From the NCBI RefSeq assembly GCF_020091585.1, contig NZ_CP083582.1, forward strand, positions 6,458,536 through 6,522,535: a DNA stretch of 64,000 nucleotides, in the 5' to 3' direction. A program made the translations under genes and the position numbers. Below are positions 25,497-35,638 of this stretch, piece after piece (position 1 is the first letter of the stretch; every line of letters begins with the position of its first letter). This DNA comes from Kovacikia minuta CCNUW1 (GTDB taxonomy: Bacteria > Cyanobacteriota > Cyanobacteriia > Leptolyngbyales > Leptolyngbyaceae). The notes under the pieces are model-generated. The model saw only the letters and a program-made list of their open reading frames with translations. It was not told the DNA's origin and searched no databases.

Positions 25497-26846
25497 CTAC
25501 AACGTTGCCTGCAACTGATCTAGTAAGCTTTCCACATACTTGAGGGCGGCATGAATCGTGGCGGGATTTTCCAGATCCACATCAACGTATTTACGCAATG
25601 CTTCCACCTGATCCAGACTGCCACCTGCGGCAAGCAGTTCCAAATAGCCAGGAATGAAATCTTTGCCCATTTGCAGATACTTCTGATAGCAGGCAAGACT
25701 GACGATGTTGGAAGCGGTGTATTGGTAGCAATAGAACGGCTTAAAGTAAATATGTCCGATCCGCGCCCAGTCGTATTGATGTTCTGGCAACACTTCCACC
25801 GCATCGCCACAGAGTTCCTGATAGAGCGATCGCCACTCCTGATTCACAAACTGATGATCGAAACTGCCCTGGGTGGCGCGATCGTGAACTGCCAACTCCA
25901 ATCGACTAATCGTACTTTGGCGGAATAGTAGATTAAGTTGATCTTCCAATTGACGGGTAATCAGGGATTTTTTCAGTGCTGGATTGTCGCCAGCGGTTTT
26001 CAGTAAGTAATCTAGCAGCAGTAGTTCGTTAAACGTGGAAGCAATCTCCGCCAGCACCATCGGTGGGTTGCTGTTGAAGTAGGACTGGCGATCGCCAATC
26101 CAGGCAAAGTGCAACCCATGCCCCATTTCGTGTGCCAGGGTGAATAGGGAATTGTAATCGTCCGTGTAGGACAACAGCAAATAACTATGTTTGCCGTAGG
26201 TGTAGGAGCAGAATGCACCCCCGCGCTTGCCTGGACGCACCTTGGCATCGACCCAATTTTTCAGAAAAAATTCCTCTGCCCGTCTGGCGTAATTAGCGTC
26301 AAATTGATCTAGCGCTGCCAGAAGAGTTTCGACCCCGACTTTGTAGGAGATCGGCGGCGTACTTTCAGTTGTCCAGGGTGCATAGACATCACAGGTTCGG
26401 ATCTTTTGTCCCAACGCCTTACCCTTGAGACTGTAGTAGCGTTGCCACAGATCGAAGCGATCGCGGGTGCCCTCCATAATTGCCCGAAACACGGGTTCCG
26501 ATACCTCATCCACCAGCAGTTGTTTGTCCAGCGTGGAGGCGTAACTCCGCATCTGGTTCTCAATTTTGTGATCCTGCGCCACCGTATTGAGGATAAATCC
26601 GTAGAGTGAGTTGTGTTGCTTCATCACCTTACGCACGGACTGGTACGCTTCGTAGCGCACCTCGGCACTGGGATGAAACAGCAACGCACCCAGTTCTGCT
26701 TCGGTGCTAGCGGTATTGCCATCGGGAGTGGTAACGGGTTCATACTCCTGCTCACCCAGATGGATCGATCGCAACTGAATAAATGCCTGTCGTCCGGTCA
26801 AACTATCCTGGTTGCGGGTTTGCTCCACCTCCTCCGACAGTGTGTA
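25497..26846 (-). pseudogene. M3 family oligoendopeptidase, C-terminal fragment
   Basis: The larger part of an oligoendopeptidase F-type (M3B) zinc peptidase. The catalytic motif is intact (TLAHEMGHGLHFAW, HExxH), as is GKRGGAFCSYTYGKHSYLLLSY. Reading upstream of the first ATG at 26828, the frame continues YTLSEEVEQTRNQDSL, which belongs to the same protein, until about 26846, where the IS110 element begins. The N-terminal part is at 28128-28607 on the far side of the element. The fragment alone lacks the start region and probably is not made as a working enzyme, although the ATG at 26828 could in principle start a shortened product. Confidence 0.88.
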
Positions 26847-26963
26847 GCGATTGTCTTGGGTGTCAAGGGGTTGAGGAACAACAGTTCACCTAAAAACGCC
26901 CAAGAGAAAGCGACAAACCGGAGGAGGGTTTGCGTGTCAGGGAGTGGAATGAAGGTGGACAAA

Positions 26964-28127
<1,164 letters not shown>

Positions 28128-28148
<21 letters not shown>

Positions 28149-28607
28149 GGGGCGGAAACGAGCAATGTTACTGAGGTAATGTCGGTAATTCTGGAGGGCG
28201 GTAGCGGTTTCCAGGGTGGCAAACTTTGCCTGATCCAATCCCTTCAATTCCAGGTCAAAAAACAGGAGTTGGTTTTCAAGCCCTGTCAGGGCTTCCATCA
28301 CTTTATCTAGAAACTGTTTTGCCTCAGCATTTCGGGTATCCGCGGAGAAGACCAGAGACGGGAACGCATAGAGGTAGCCAGACTTCTCGGCGATCGCCTC
28401 CAACTCTCGAAAACAATTCGCAATTTGGTCAGGGGTCAGATCTTTAACCCGACCACGATAGGCATCTCGAAACGCGATTGCAGTCTGTTGCAAGCCTTCC
28501 AGATCTTGCGTCAACTGCTGATCGCCAAATCCTTTGTAGAGATCGGACAAATCCCATTCCTGAGGGCTATCCAGTACATCAAGCTGGGTTGAGGCAGACT
28601 GAACCAA
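28128..28607 (-). pseudogene. M3 family oligoendopeptidase, N-terminal fragment
   Basis: N-terminal part of the same peptidase: QLDVLDSPQEWDLSDLYKGF, FRDAYRGRVKDLTPDQIANC, then LQNYRHYLSNIARFRP, after which frame and similarity run into IS sequence and stop at 28128. The start is placed at the TTG at 28607 because AAGGAG lies seven bases upstream; an ATG at 28661 would add a leader without family character. Together with 25497-26846 it would make a peptidase of about 600 residues, the normal size. Confidence 0.85.
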
Positions 28608-28661
28608 GGTTGGACTCCTTATTCTGAAACAGACGATCTGAATAATGCCAAAGGCATCCAT

Positions 28662-29171
28662 TTATTCTTCACTCTAACACGAAATCATTTCGACTTCGCC
28701 CGTTTCTCCAGCCGAACGCTTGAGAATTTCACCCCAAAATCTTGCAAAATCCTTCGCTTGATCGCAGAATTAAGAAAAATATACCTTTAGACATAAAACT
28801 TATAATATGATTCATCGTAAAGGTGCTGAGTTTTATTTTTACTGACAAATATTATTCCACTATGGAAGACTCAGTGCCGGGAAATCTTGGAGGATGCCTT
28901 AAAAGGAGCGATCGTCCTGGGTAAGGGTAAAGTATTCGGCAACCAATCCCTGGCAAATAGCGGAAAATCATCGCCTTAATCTTTGCCCGTACCAGTCAAC
29001 GGTTAAATTAAGGCTTCTCAAACATCTTCTAACCAACGAATTATCAATTTGTCAGCCAACCATCAGGATGCAAAAAAATAATTCAGAAAGATGTAAGCCG
29101 TAAAACCTGCAACTCAAACTACAAAACTCAAAACTCAAAACTCAAAACTCAAAACTCAAAACTTTCCAAGA
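28662..29171. other. Gene-free stretch with CAAAACT repeat
   Basis: No credible gene. It is AT-rich near 28760-28860, presumably holding divergent promoters for the peptidase and the membrane protein at 29172. Six or so CAAAACT/AAAACTC heptamers run from 29117 to 29163 and end just before the start codon of the next gene. Confidence 0.6.
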
Positions 29172-29882
29172 ATGAGCTTTTTCAATTCAAACGAACCCCT
29201 ACTCCGTTCCAAACAGGAAGAACTAGACATCCAAGATTTACAAGGACTTTTACGAATTCATTGGAAGATTGGCAATACCCGGCTTTTTTCTGCGTTCTAT
29301 ACCCGCATCGACCAGGTCTTTCTGCTTTGGGGGCTAATTAGTGCAGCCATCTTTGCAACGGCTCAATTTCTCCCACTGAGCTGGAGCGTGCAAGCGATTT
29401 TGTGGTCTACGTTGACCCTGGTTGGGGCGCTGGGAATGGTCATCCTGGCATGGTTTTGGGTTAAAGTCGAACGGCTTTGCTGGGTGATTTATGCCTGGGT
29501 TGCACTGATGCTTTTGGGATTACTGGTGACTGATTTGGGTATCTTCCTCGGTTGGGGGTTGGTCTTGCTGAATCTTTGTCCTTTATGGTTGGGCTTGAGC
29601 GCGATCGGTTATTTCTGCACAGGTTGGGGGTTACGATCGCGCACTTTTGTCCTGGCTGGAATGTTGCATTTAATCGGGATTTGGCTCCTATCCCACAGTG
29701 GGGGTTGGCAATTTGTGACAACGGGAGCGATTATGGCGGGAACATTGTTTTTCCTGGCGGAAGTGCAGTGGGACATGCGTCCCCCTCTAGAAACAGCTTT
29801 GCTGACTGTTGAGCAAAAGCACTTTAACCAGGAGCAGCACCGCCTGAGGCAAGCAGCCTCAAAGAGATACTTCTCCCTATAG
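29172..29882 (+). CDS. Multi-pass membrane protein of unknown function
   Basis: 236 residues with a hydrophilic N-terminus (EELDIQDLQGLLRIHWKIGN), about six or seven membrane segments (for example VFLLWGLISAAIFATAQFL, AILWSTLTLVGALGMVILAW, WVALMLLGLLVTDLGIFLG) and a charged C-terminus (EQKHFNQEQHRLRQAASKRY). No family is recognised. The start ATG follows an STRR directly, with no visible Shine-Dalgarno sequence. Confidence 0.75.
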   Translation: MSFFNSNEPLLRSKQEELDIQDLQGLLRIHWKIGNTRLFSAFYTRIDQVFLLWGLISAAIFATAQFLPLSWSVQAILWSTLTLVGALGMVILAWFWVKVERLCWVIYAWVALMLLGLLVTDLGIFLGWGLVLLNLCPLWLGLSAIGYFCTGWGLRSRTFVLAGMLHLIGIWLLSHSGGWQFVTTGAIMAGTLFFLAEVQWDMRPPLETALLTVEQKHFNQEQHRLRQAASKRYFSL

Positions 29883-30196
29883 AAGTACATTTCAAACTAT
29901 TGTTTCGATCGTAAGAATTACGCTCCCTTTTGCGGGCTTCTAGCTTACGATTGAGGCAGCACAATCATGTTGTTAATAACCTTATATCTGTTAAGACAAT
30001 GGTTTAGTGCTGCTTCAGATGTTATGCCGCTGTGATCTGAGAATGTATCTTGAAGGAGAGCGATGTCAAAGATACAGGCAGCACAATTTTGTGAATTTGG
30101 ATGGTGTGGAGTTTTTATCGCTTCCTCCACTTTGTCATCACCAACGGGAGGTTAAACCCTCCATCAGAGCGGTCAGAGGTGGTGAGCATCCAAGTT
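29883..30196. other. Gene-free stretch
   Basis: Between the membrane protein and the end of the VOC gene. Short open frames exist on both strands but none has convincing start context or recognisable sequence. I see no repeat or RNA. Confidence 0.4.
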
Positions 30197-30656
30197 TTAC
30201 ACTGGATCGCAACGAATTTCGATCAAGAAACCATCGGGATCGTAAAAGTAAATTCCTCGTCCAGTGGGACGGCTGACAGGACCCTGATCGATTGTCACCT
30301 GGTTCTGGTGCAACACCTCCACCGCCCGATCGAACAGGTCTGGAGCAATATCAAATGCCAGGTGGTTCGCACGGGTAAATTGCTGGTGTGGATCCGGCAG
30401 CGGGGGGATTCAAGTCTGGTTCCCAAAACAGATCAATGACAGTATGGTCCGGTGTAATAAAGTTAGCCACCTTTCCAGCCGCCACCAAATCTTTCAGCGT
30501 TGCAGGCACTTCATCTCCTGTCAATTCGTGTAGCCCCAGTACCGTGCCATAGAAATGTCGTGAAGCCTGCATATCTTTCACATTGAAAGCGACATGATGC
30601 ACCCGTCGCAATGTGCCAGGAGAAAGGACGTGGGTAGAGTTTGAAGTGGCAAGCAT
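30197..30656 (-). pseudogene. VOC (glyoxalase-like) family protein, frameshifted in a G-run
   Basis: About 150 residues of a vicinal-oxygen-chelate protein. The first part reads RRVHHVAFNVKDMQASRHFY and FWEPDLNP; in the given frame it then ends at a stop near 30351. In another frame the protein continues PDPHQQFTRANHLAFDIAPD, RPTGRGIYFYDPDGFLIEI and stops at 30197-30199. Removing one G from the run of six at 30402-30407 joins the two exactly. Metal-ligand-type residues (His in HHVAF, His in NHLAF, Glu in FLIEIR) are present. Function is unknown within this broad family. A homopolymer sequencing error is a likely cause. Confidence 0.88.
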
Positions 30657-30673
30657 CGGAAGACTCCTAAAGT

Positions 30674-30794
30674 AAGGCAGAGGGCAGAGGGCAGAGGGCA
30701 GAAGGGAAAGAGAAAGGATAAAGGAAGAGGAATGGGTTAATTCTGGCTCCTGGCTCCTGACTCCTGACTCCTGACTCCTGGCTCCTGGCTCCTA
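30674..30794. repeat. STRR block (GGCAGAG and CTCCTGA/CTCCTGG)
   Basis: GCAGAGGGCAGAGGGCAGAGG followed by about eight CTCCTGG/CTCCTGA heptamers, ending inside the last bases of the next minus-strand gene region. Confidence 0.85.
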
Positions 30795-31196
30795 AAAATT
30801 CGTCGAAATTGCCTGCACCGGACAGGTGGGAATGCATTGTTCACACACGATGCAGCGCGATCGCGTAAAGGTTAGCTTAAACGATTGCGGATCAAGGGTT
30901 AGCGCTTCGGTTGGGCAAACGCCAGTGCACAAACCACAGTCAACACAGGACTCCTCATCGATCAAAATTTCTCGATTCGAAAAGGAGACGTTAATATCCT
31001 GCGATCGCATCCAGTCGATCGCCGCATCCAATTGGTCAATATCCCCCGATAACTCCACAACCAATTTTCCAATCTGGTTTGGGGCGACCTGGGCACGAAT
31101 GATATTGGCAGCGACATTAAAATCCTTTGCCAGCCGATAGGTAACCGGCATTTGAACAGAACGCTTGGGGAAGGTCAGCGTGACACGTTTTTTCAC
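30792..31196 (-). CDS. NIL domain 2x[4Fe-4S] ferredoxin
   Basis: 134 residues. Residues 1-75 form a NIL domain (VTLTFPKRSVQMPVTYRLA, GKLVVELSGDIDQLDAAIDW), a ligand-binding fold first known from methionine transporters. The C-terminus is a bacterial-type two-cluster ferredoxin with Cys84, 87, 90, 94 (CVDCGLCTGVCP) and Cys115, 118, 121, 125 (CIVCEQCIPTCP). In cyanobacteria and archaea such proteins are linked to sulfur or homocysteine metabolism; nothing nearby confirms this. Upstream there is a 309-base gap. Confidence 0.93.
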   Translation of the reverse strand: MKKRVTLTFPKRSVQMPVTYRLAKDFNVAANIIRAQVAPNQIGKLVVELSGDIDQLDAAIDWMRSQDINVSFSNREILIDEESCVDCGLCTGVCPTEALTLDPQSFKLTFTRSRCIVCEQCIPTCPVQAISTNF

Positions 31197-31532
31197 AGGC
31201 GATAAAGCAGCAAGTGCCGGGACGAAGATAACGAGTTATCCCCATTCTAAAAAAGTCGCCTCAGATCAGACTCAACCTGATCGCTAGAAGTGCCATAACT
31301 TTTTAGCATCAAAATCGTGGTTACCAAACCCAGGGGGGGAAGGGAGATCAAAAATAAACTTATAAAAGCAATTTCCATTGAGAATCACCAGAGTCCTACC
31401 TCTATTGTGCCGCCTGGGAATTCAAACTGTATTTTTCGATACGCTTTTTAATTTGGCTTGTGCAATCCCAGGCAGGCTCAAAGAGTTCCAGTAAACTGAA
31501 GTTGGATGCAATCATTGGTAACAAACATTGGC
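31197..31532. other. Divergent intergenic region
   Basis: Separates the ferredoxin (minus) and the thioredoxin-like gene (plus) and should hold both promoters. No repeat, RNA or gene recognised. Confidence 0.4.
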
Positions 31533-32114
31533 ATGACTGAGAACTCTCCCAATTCTCCGACCTCCTCTGGTCAAACTCCGTCCCCCCTGGCAACCCGGAT
31601 CAGAAATTTTTTGATTGTCATGGTAGCCGTTGTGCTGAGTGCTGCTTTATTTCTAGGACTGAGAACAGAAACCGGATCAGCGACCCTGACCGCGATCGCC
31701 GATGACTCCGTTCCCCTGGAAATTGCACTGGGAAATGGTAAACCAACGCTGATGGAGTTTTATGCCAACTGGTGTACCAGCTGTCAGGCAATGGCACCGG
31801 ATATGGAGTCCCTAAAGCAGCAGTACAACGACGAAGTGAACTTTGTCATGTTGAACGTGGACAACACGAAATGGCTACCAGAAATTCTGTCCTACCGGGT
31901 TGATGGCATTCCCCACTTTGTTTTCTTAGGCAAGGATGGGCAATCGGTTGCCCAGGCGATCGGCGAACAACCCCGCACCATCATGGAAGCAAATCTGGTC
32001 GCGTTGACAACAGGCGAACCCCTTCCCTATGCCCAGACAACCGGACAAACGTCTGCCTTTTCTCCTCCCACCGCTACCCAGGGTGCGACAGATCCTCGGA
32101 GTCACGGGAATTAG
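31533..32114 (+). CDS. txlA: Membrane-anchored thioredoxin-like protein, TxlA/HCF164 type
   Basis: About 193 residues: an N-terminal tail, one membrane anchor (FLIVMVAVVLSAALFLGLR), then a thioredoxin domain with the redox motif WCTSC (Trp80-Cys81-Cys84), DMESLKQQYNDEVNFVMLNVDN and the cis-Pro in DGIPHFVFL. The tail is Thr/Pro/Ala-rich. TxlA/HCF164 sits in the thylakoid membrane with the redox domain in the lumen and helps cytochrome b6f assembly; that role is transferred from the family. An alternative ATG at 31506 adds nine residues. Confidence 0.88.
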   Translation: MTENSPNSPTSSGQTPSPLATRIRNFLIVMVAVVLSAALFLGLRTETGSATLTAIADDSVPLEIALGNGKPTLMEFYANWCTSCQAMAPDMESLKQQYNDEVNFVMLNVDNTKWLPEILSYRVDGIPHFVFLGKDGQSVAQAIGEQPRTIMEANLVALTTGEPLPYAQTTGQTSAFSPPTATQGATDPRSHGN

Positions 32115-32158
32115 GTGATAGGTGTCAGGTGTCAGGGAATAGATGCTATGCTTTAGAT

Positions 32159-32255
32159 GATCCGGACCCATGCGATCGCAACGCCTCAACCTTGTCAGGA
32201 CCGGAAGGTAGCAGCAATACGGGATGCTTGCGATAGGCGTGGACTCCGGGTCTTT
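32159..32255 (+). ncRNA. ffs: Signal recognition particle RNA (4.5S type)
   Basis: The conserved apical domain is present: GTCAGGACCGGAAGGTAGCA near 32196-32215. The ends pair (GATCCGGA at 32159-32166 with TCCGGGTC at 32245-32252), and a T-run follows (32253-32257) as terminator. About 95 bases, the normal size. It forms SRP with Ffh. Confidence 0.93.
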
Positions 32256-32500
32256 TTGTTTAAAGACACAATTTACTGTTCCATTTGCATCCCTTCAGGT
32301 ACGGTTTTCTACCCGTCAGATCCGGTGGCAGTTCATTCGCTTTGTTCCTATGCTGGAATCGTTGGACATCAGCGGAAAAATAGCCCATATCTTTAGACTT
32401 GACTCTGAAATTGTTTTTGTTTTCAGGTATTTATAAATACTCAGTCTAAAGTTTCCGTCCGTGTCTAATTGGTTCAATGTATTCAGGAGGCTTGAAAGCA

Positions 32501-32872
32501 ATGGGGTTGGGTGATCTGGTTCAGAAAGCGGTCTATCTTGGAATTGGCGTCGCGTCGCTTGCGGGTGAAAAAGCAGGTGAAAAGATTGCAGAACTACGGG
32601 TTCAGGTACAAAAGCTTGCCGATGAGATGGTTGAGCGGGGCGAAATGACGACCGAAGAAGCCCGCAAGTTTGTAGACGATATGGTCAATAAAGCCCAGCA
32701 ACCCGCTGCGAACACTTCCGATGCTGCAAAACCGGCGGAACCCCGCAGAATCGAAATTGTGACAGACGAGGAAGAGCCTGACCAAGCTACCACCAGTCAG
32801 ACCGATGAAATGCGACGGCAAGTGATGGAGTTGCAGGAAGAGCTAAGAAGACTGAAACGAGATAAGCTTTAG
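32501..32872 (+). CDS. Phasin-like coiled-coil protein
   Basis: About 123 residues. The N-terminus MGLGDLVQKAVYLGIGVAS and the following helix with EKAGEKIAELRVQVQKLADEM and TTEEARKFVDDMVNKAQQ resemble the phasin superfamily/polyhydroxyalkanoate granule-type proteins of cyanobacteria. The C-terminus is a short predicted coiled coil (EMRRQVMELQEELRRLKRD). Start chosen at the ATG at 32501, ten bases after AGGAGG; an upstream in-frame ATG at 32477 precedes that ribosome-binding site and is unlikely. Confidence 0.75.
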   Translation: MGLGDLVQKAVYLGIGVASLAGEKAGEKIAELRVQVQKLADEMVERGEMTTEEARKFVDDMVNKAQQPAANTSDAAKPAEPRRIEIVTDEEEPDQATTSQTDEMRRQVMELQEELRRLKRDKL

Positions 32873-33042
32873 TGTAGGGCATCCACCTAAAGATACAATT
32901 TGCGTAAAGAAGGAATCTGTGTAGGAACTCAACTAGAGGAGTTCTGGTTTTCTGTTAATTGCTCCTCCGCATTGATTCTCTAAAGGGTCTCTGCATTAAG
33001 ATTCGTTCAGATTATTCAGCAGCGGGTTCAATTCAACAGAAT

Positions 33043-33459
33043 ATGGAAAACTGGTCAGTCGATTTTTCTAAGATGCTGGAAGCGATGGTTAAAGAGGTTG
33101 AACAATTTCTGACAGATACTGCCAAGGATATCAGCGAGGCAGTCGATGCTTTTGTGGAAGCATCTGAGGAAATTGTTGCACAGATGCAGACGACCTTTGA
33201 AGCTGAAATCGAACCTCGGATCAATGAGTTTCTTGACCCGATTCTGGAAGCTTACCTGGGGTTTGAGATTGTGGTGGAAGAGACGACCCAACCTGTTGTG
33301 CGTAGTATTGAGCCATTTTTGAATGAGCATCCTGCCTGCGTGGGTTGCCGCCACTATCATGGGCAGTCCTATGGCGGCACCATGCTGGTTTGTGGGATGC
33401 ACCCCTACGGCTGGGAAGGCGAAAAATGCCCAGATTGGCAGTCAACCTGGCTGGAATAG
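33043..33459 (+). CDS. Conserved cyanobacterial protein with Cys-rich C-terminus
   Basis: About 138 residues from the ATG at 33043. The first 80 form an acidic amphipathic helix region (MLEAMVKEVEQFLTDTAKDI). The C-terminus carries PACVGCRHYHGQSYGGTMLV, CGMHPYGWEGEKCPDW: four cysteines and histidines in a CxxC...C...C pattern that could bind metal. I recognise this tail as conserved in cyanobacteria but know no function. An earlier in-frame start at 32959 adds 28 residues without character. Confidence 0.7.
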   Translation: MENWSVDFSKMLEAMVKEVEQFLTDTAKDISEAVDAFVEASEEIVAQMQTTFEAEIEPRINEFLDPILEAYLGFEIVVEETTQPVVRSIEPFLNEHPACVGCRHYHGQSYGGTMLVCGMHPYGWEGEKCPDWQSTWLE

Positions 33460-33505
33460 TGGGTAGGGGCGGGTTGGTGGTGGTGGGGCGTTTGCAGACT
33501 AACAA

Positions 33506-34315
33506 CTAGAACGATTGGATTAGGGGGAAAAAGTGCCCCACCGGTCCCTGTCCCTGACCAATATCCAGAGCGTACTTGAGGGCGGTGGTGACATAGTTTT
33601 TAGCTGCTTGCGTGGCAGAAAAAGGATCTTGACCAAGGGCCAGATTTGCCACGATCGCCGCCGAAAGGGTGCAACCTGTTCCGTGAGTATTTGTTGTAGA
33701 GACTGTTTCCGTCACCAAGGTTTTGAGTTGTTGACCATCAAACCAGACATCAACACCCCGGAGTGAACCTGGCATCCCTCCACCTTTAACCAAAACCGCT
33801 TTTGTACCCAGTTGATAGATCATTTGAGCCGCAGTCTGCATTTCCTCTAACGTAGAAATTTCTTCAACCCCAGAAAGGATTTGGGCTTCGTAGCGATTGG
33901 GGGTAAGGATTGTTGCCAGCGGAACAAGATCTGACCGCAGGCTGGCGATCGCCTGATCACCAATTAACTGCGCTCCAGTTCGAGAAACCATTACTGGGTC
34001 AACCACCAGATTTTGGATGCCCAGGGCTTTAATCTGATTCGCAACGATGGTGATAATTTCCTGATTCAACAGCATCCCAGTTTTGGCTGCCTGTACCCCG
34101 ATATCCTTAACCACTGCTTCCATTTGAGCTGCAACGGATTCTGGTGGGAGCGCATCAACTCTTGTTACCCCCAGCGTATTTTGGGCAGTGACACAGGTGA
34201 GCGCACTCGTACCATGTACCTTGTGGAACGCAAAAGTACGCAGATCAGCCTGAATACCTGCGCCACCGCCACTATCAGACCCGGCGATCGTGAGTGCTAC
34301 AGGGGTCAATGTCAT
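33506..34315 (-). CDS. thiD: Hydroxymethylpyrimidine/phosphomethylpyrimidine kinase
   Basis: Phosphorylates HMP and HMP-P in thiamine synthesis. 269 residues, ribokinase fold: ALTIAGSDSGGGAGIQADLR at the N-terminus, TAQNTLGV, AAKTGML, VVDPVMVSRTG and the catalytic-loop HGTGCTLSAAI. Length is normal. No TPP riboswitch was recognised upstream; instead a MITE (34349-34707) lies 33 bases before the start codon, where the promoter should be. Confidence 0.95.
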   Translation of the reverse strand: MTLTPVALTIAGSDSGGGAGIQADLRTFAFHKVHGTSALTCVTAQNTLGVTRVDALPPESVAAQMEAVVKDIGVQAAKTGMLLNQEIITIVANQIKALGIQNLVVDPVMVSRTGAQLIGDQAIASLRSDLVPLATILTPNRYEAQILSGVEEISTLEEMQTAAQMIYQLGTKAVLVKGGGMPGSLRGVDVWFDGQQLKTLVTETVSTTNTHGTGCTLSAAIVANLALGQDPFSATQAAKNYVTTALKYALDIGQGQGPVGHFFPLIQSF

Positions 34316-34348
34316 AAAAGTAAAATTGCGTCGTCAAACAACAGCTAA

Positions 34349-34707
34349 GAGGATGTTTGAAAAGGTATGGACTGTAAGATGCAACACTTAGAGATCCCCC
34401 CTAACCCCCCTTAATAAGGCTACGGTGTACACACAAGTCGATCGCTGATTCGTTTTCCGAAAACCTGATCCTCCACAACCTTGATTTCTCGTTGCCGGTT
34501 CTCAATAAGCCGAGATTATTGAGATTTCAGCCAATTTCCAAAGTTGAGGCAGAGCAAGGGTTTCAGGACTTGTGTTCACAGATTTCCGACTTGTGTGTAC
34601 ACGGTAGCCTTAATAAGGGGGGAAACAGGCTTAAAGTCCCCCTGATTAAGGGGGACTTAGGGGGATCGCATCTTTGCTACCGACAGTAGAACTTTTCAAA
34701 CACCCTC
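34349..34707. mobile_element. MITE, second copy, disrupted by nested element
   Basis: Reverse-orientation copy of the 160-bp element at 21125. Ends GAGGATGTTTGAAAAG and, reversed, GAGGGTGTTTGAAAAG, flanked by TAA at 34346-34348 and 34708-34710. Total 359 bases; taking out the inner 192-bp element plus one 7-bp target duplication leaves exactly 160. Confidence 0.88.
34418..34609. mobile_element. 192-bp MITE nested in the first MITE
   Basis: Terminal inverted repeats of 23 bases (34418-34440 and 34587-34609, starting GGCTACGGTGTACACAC) with one mismatch. It is flanked by a perfect 7-bp duplication TTAATAA (34411-34417 and 34610-34616). It contains no gene. A transposase with matching ends is not in the window. 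Confidence 0.9.
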
Positions 34708-34778
34708 TAAGCCAGCTTTGCTGTTTATTCCTAATTAAACACGAAATTTTGCCGGTGGTAGAACGCTGCTGGTATTGA

Positions 34779-35192
34779 TTATTTCTGCCTTAACGAACTA
34801 GACACACCGGATGCTTCTTCTGCAAACTGTGTAACTTTATGCAAGATTCCTTTCAAACCCGCACTCTTACTTAAATGGGCATCAGCCTCAGGGCAAATGT
34901 ATCGAGCATCCCGAAGAATTTCTTCCGTAAAGTAAGCTGAAACAAGGATCAGAATGGGACGCCTTCTCAGGCGCTGTTTGACTTGAGCAATTAACTCTGG
35001 ACCATTAATTTCCTTTTGATAACAGGGGGATGGCATGGAAAAATCCACCAGAGCCATATCAAACTGTTCAGCGACTTTAAAAAACGCCCCGGCATCGTTA
35101 AACGTAGATACAGCAAAACCGTTTAACGACAGAAAATTCTCAAGGGCAAAACACCAGGCAGCATTATCGTCGATTACAGCGATTCGATACAT
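34779..35192 (-). CDS. Single-domain response regulator
   Basis: About 137 residues, a stand-alone receiver domain: acidic pocket Asp8-Asp9 (IAVIDDNAAW), phospho-acceptor Asp50 in MALVDFSMP, Ser85 (LVSAYF) in the Thr/Ser position, Lys109 in HLSKSAG. Start at 35192, where the receiver fold begins, behind AGAAGAAG; an upstream frame to 35231 is possible. No output domain and no kinase nearby. The loop after Asp50 (SPCYQKEINGPEL) is longer than usual. Confidence 0.85.
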   Translation of the reverse strand: MYRIAVIDDNAAWCFALENFLSLNGFAVSTFNDAGAFFKVAEQFDMALVDFSMPSPCYQKEINGPELIAQVKQRLRRRPILILVSAYFTEEILRDARYICPEADAHLSKSAGLKGILHKVTQFAEEASGVSSSLRQK

Positions 35193-35638
35193 AGCTTCTT
35201 CTAGACAAACTTCAACCCAAACCAGATACAAAAATTTAGAAGTTACATCCCATCACTCAATTTGCCTCAACTTTGAGCAATTGTCCTACTCCGCAAGATA
35301 GACAAATTTGATGTTTTTTAGAATCCTATTTGAGAACTTGTATTGCCCCTGTGGCAGACCTCAGACGAAAATGATGTTCACTTCTTAATGGGCTGTTTCA
35401 AAAGTGGCACATTGGTAATAACAGTTGGTAAATGAATGAAATGAATGGGTGATTTCAGAATGGCTCTTTAACAAAAGAACTCTCCCTTATTGCAGACGAA
35501 CTCGTTGAAGTTGTCACCTTATACTGAGCAATCCAGAACAAAAAATACAAACGGTGTAGTGGAAGCCCTGAGGAATGAGGATTCAGTACTACCTACCATC
35601 CAAAACCTGATACCTATCATCTTTTTGGGATTAATCCA
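35193..35638. other. Divergent intergenic region
   Basis: About 450 bases between the response regulator and the lysine-rich protein. AT-rich around 35270-35345. Only short unsupported open frames. No repeat or RNA recognised. Confidence 0.4.

Noticed and set aside
29945-30130. Short minus-strand frame between the membrane protein and VOC genes
   Set aside because: No ribosome-binding site, no recognisable sequence.
30674-30794. Heptamer arrays as possible CRISPR
   Set aside because: Units are 7 bases in direct tandem without spacers; this is STRR, and no cas genes other than a Cas4-like nuclease elsewhere are present.
34316-34348. TPP riboswitch upstream of thiD
   Set aside because: The conserved thi-box words were not found; the space is short and followed by a MITE.
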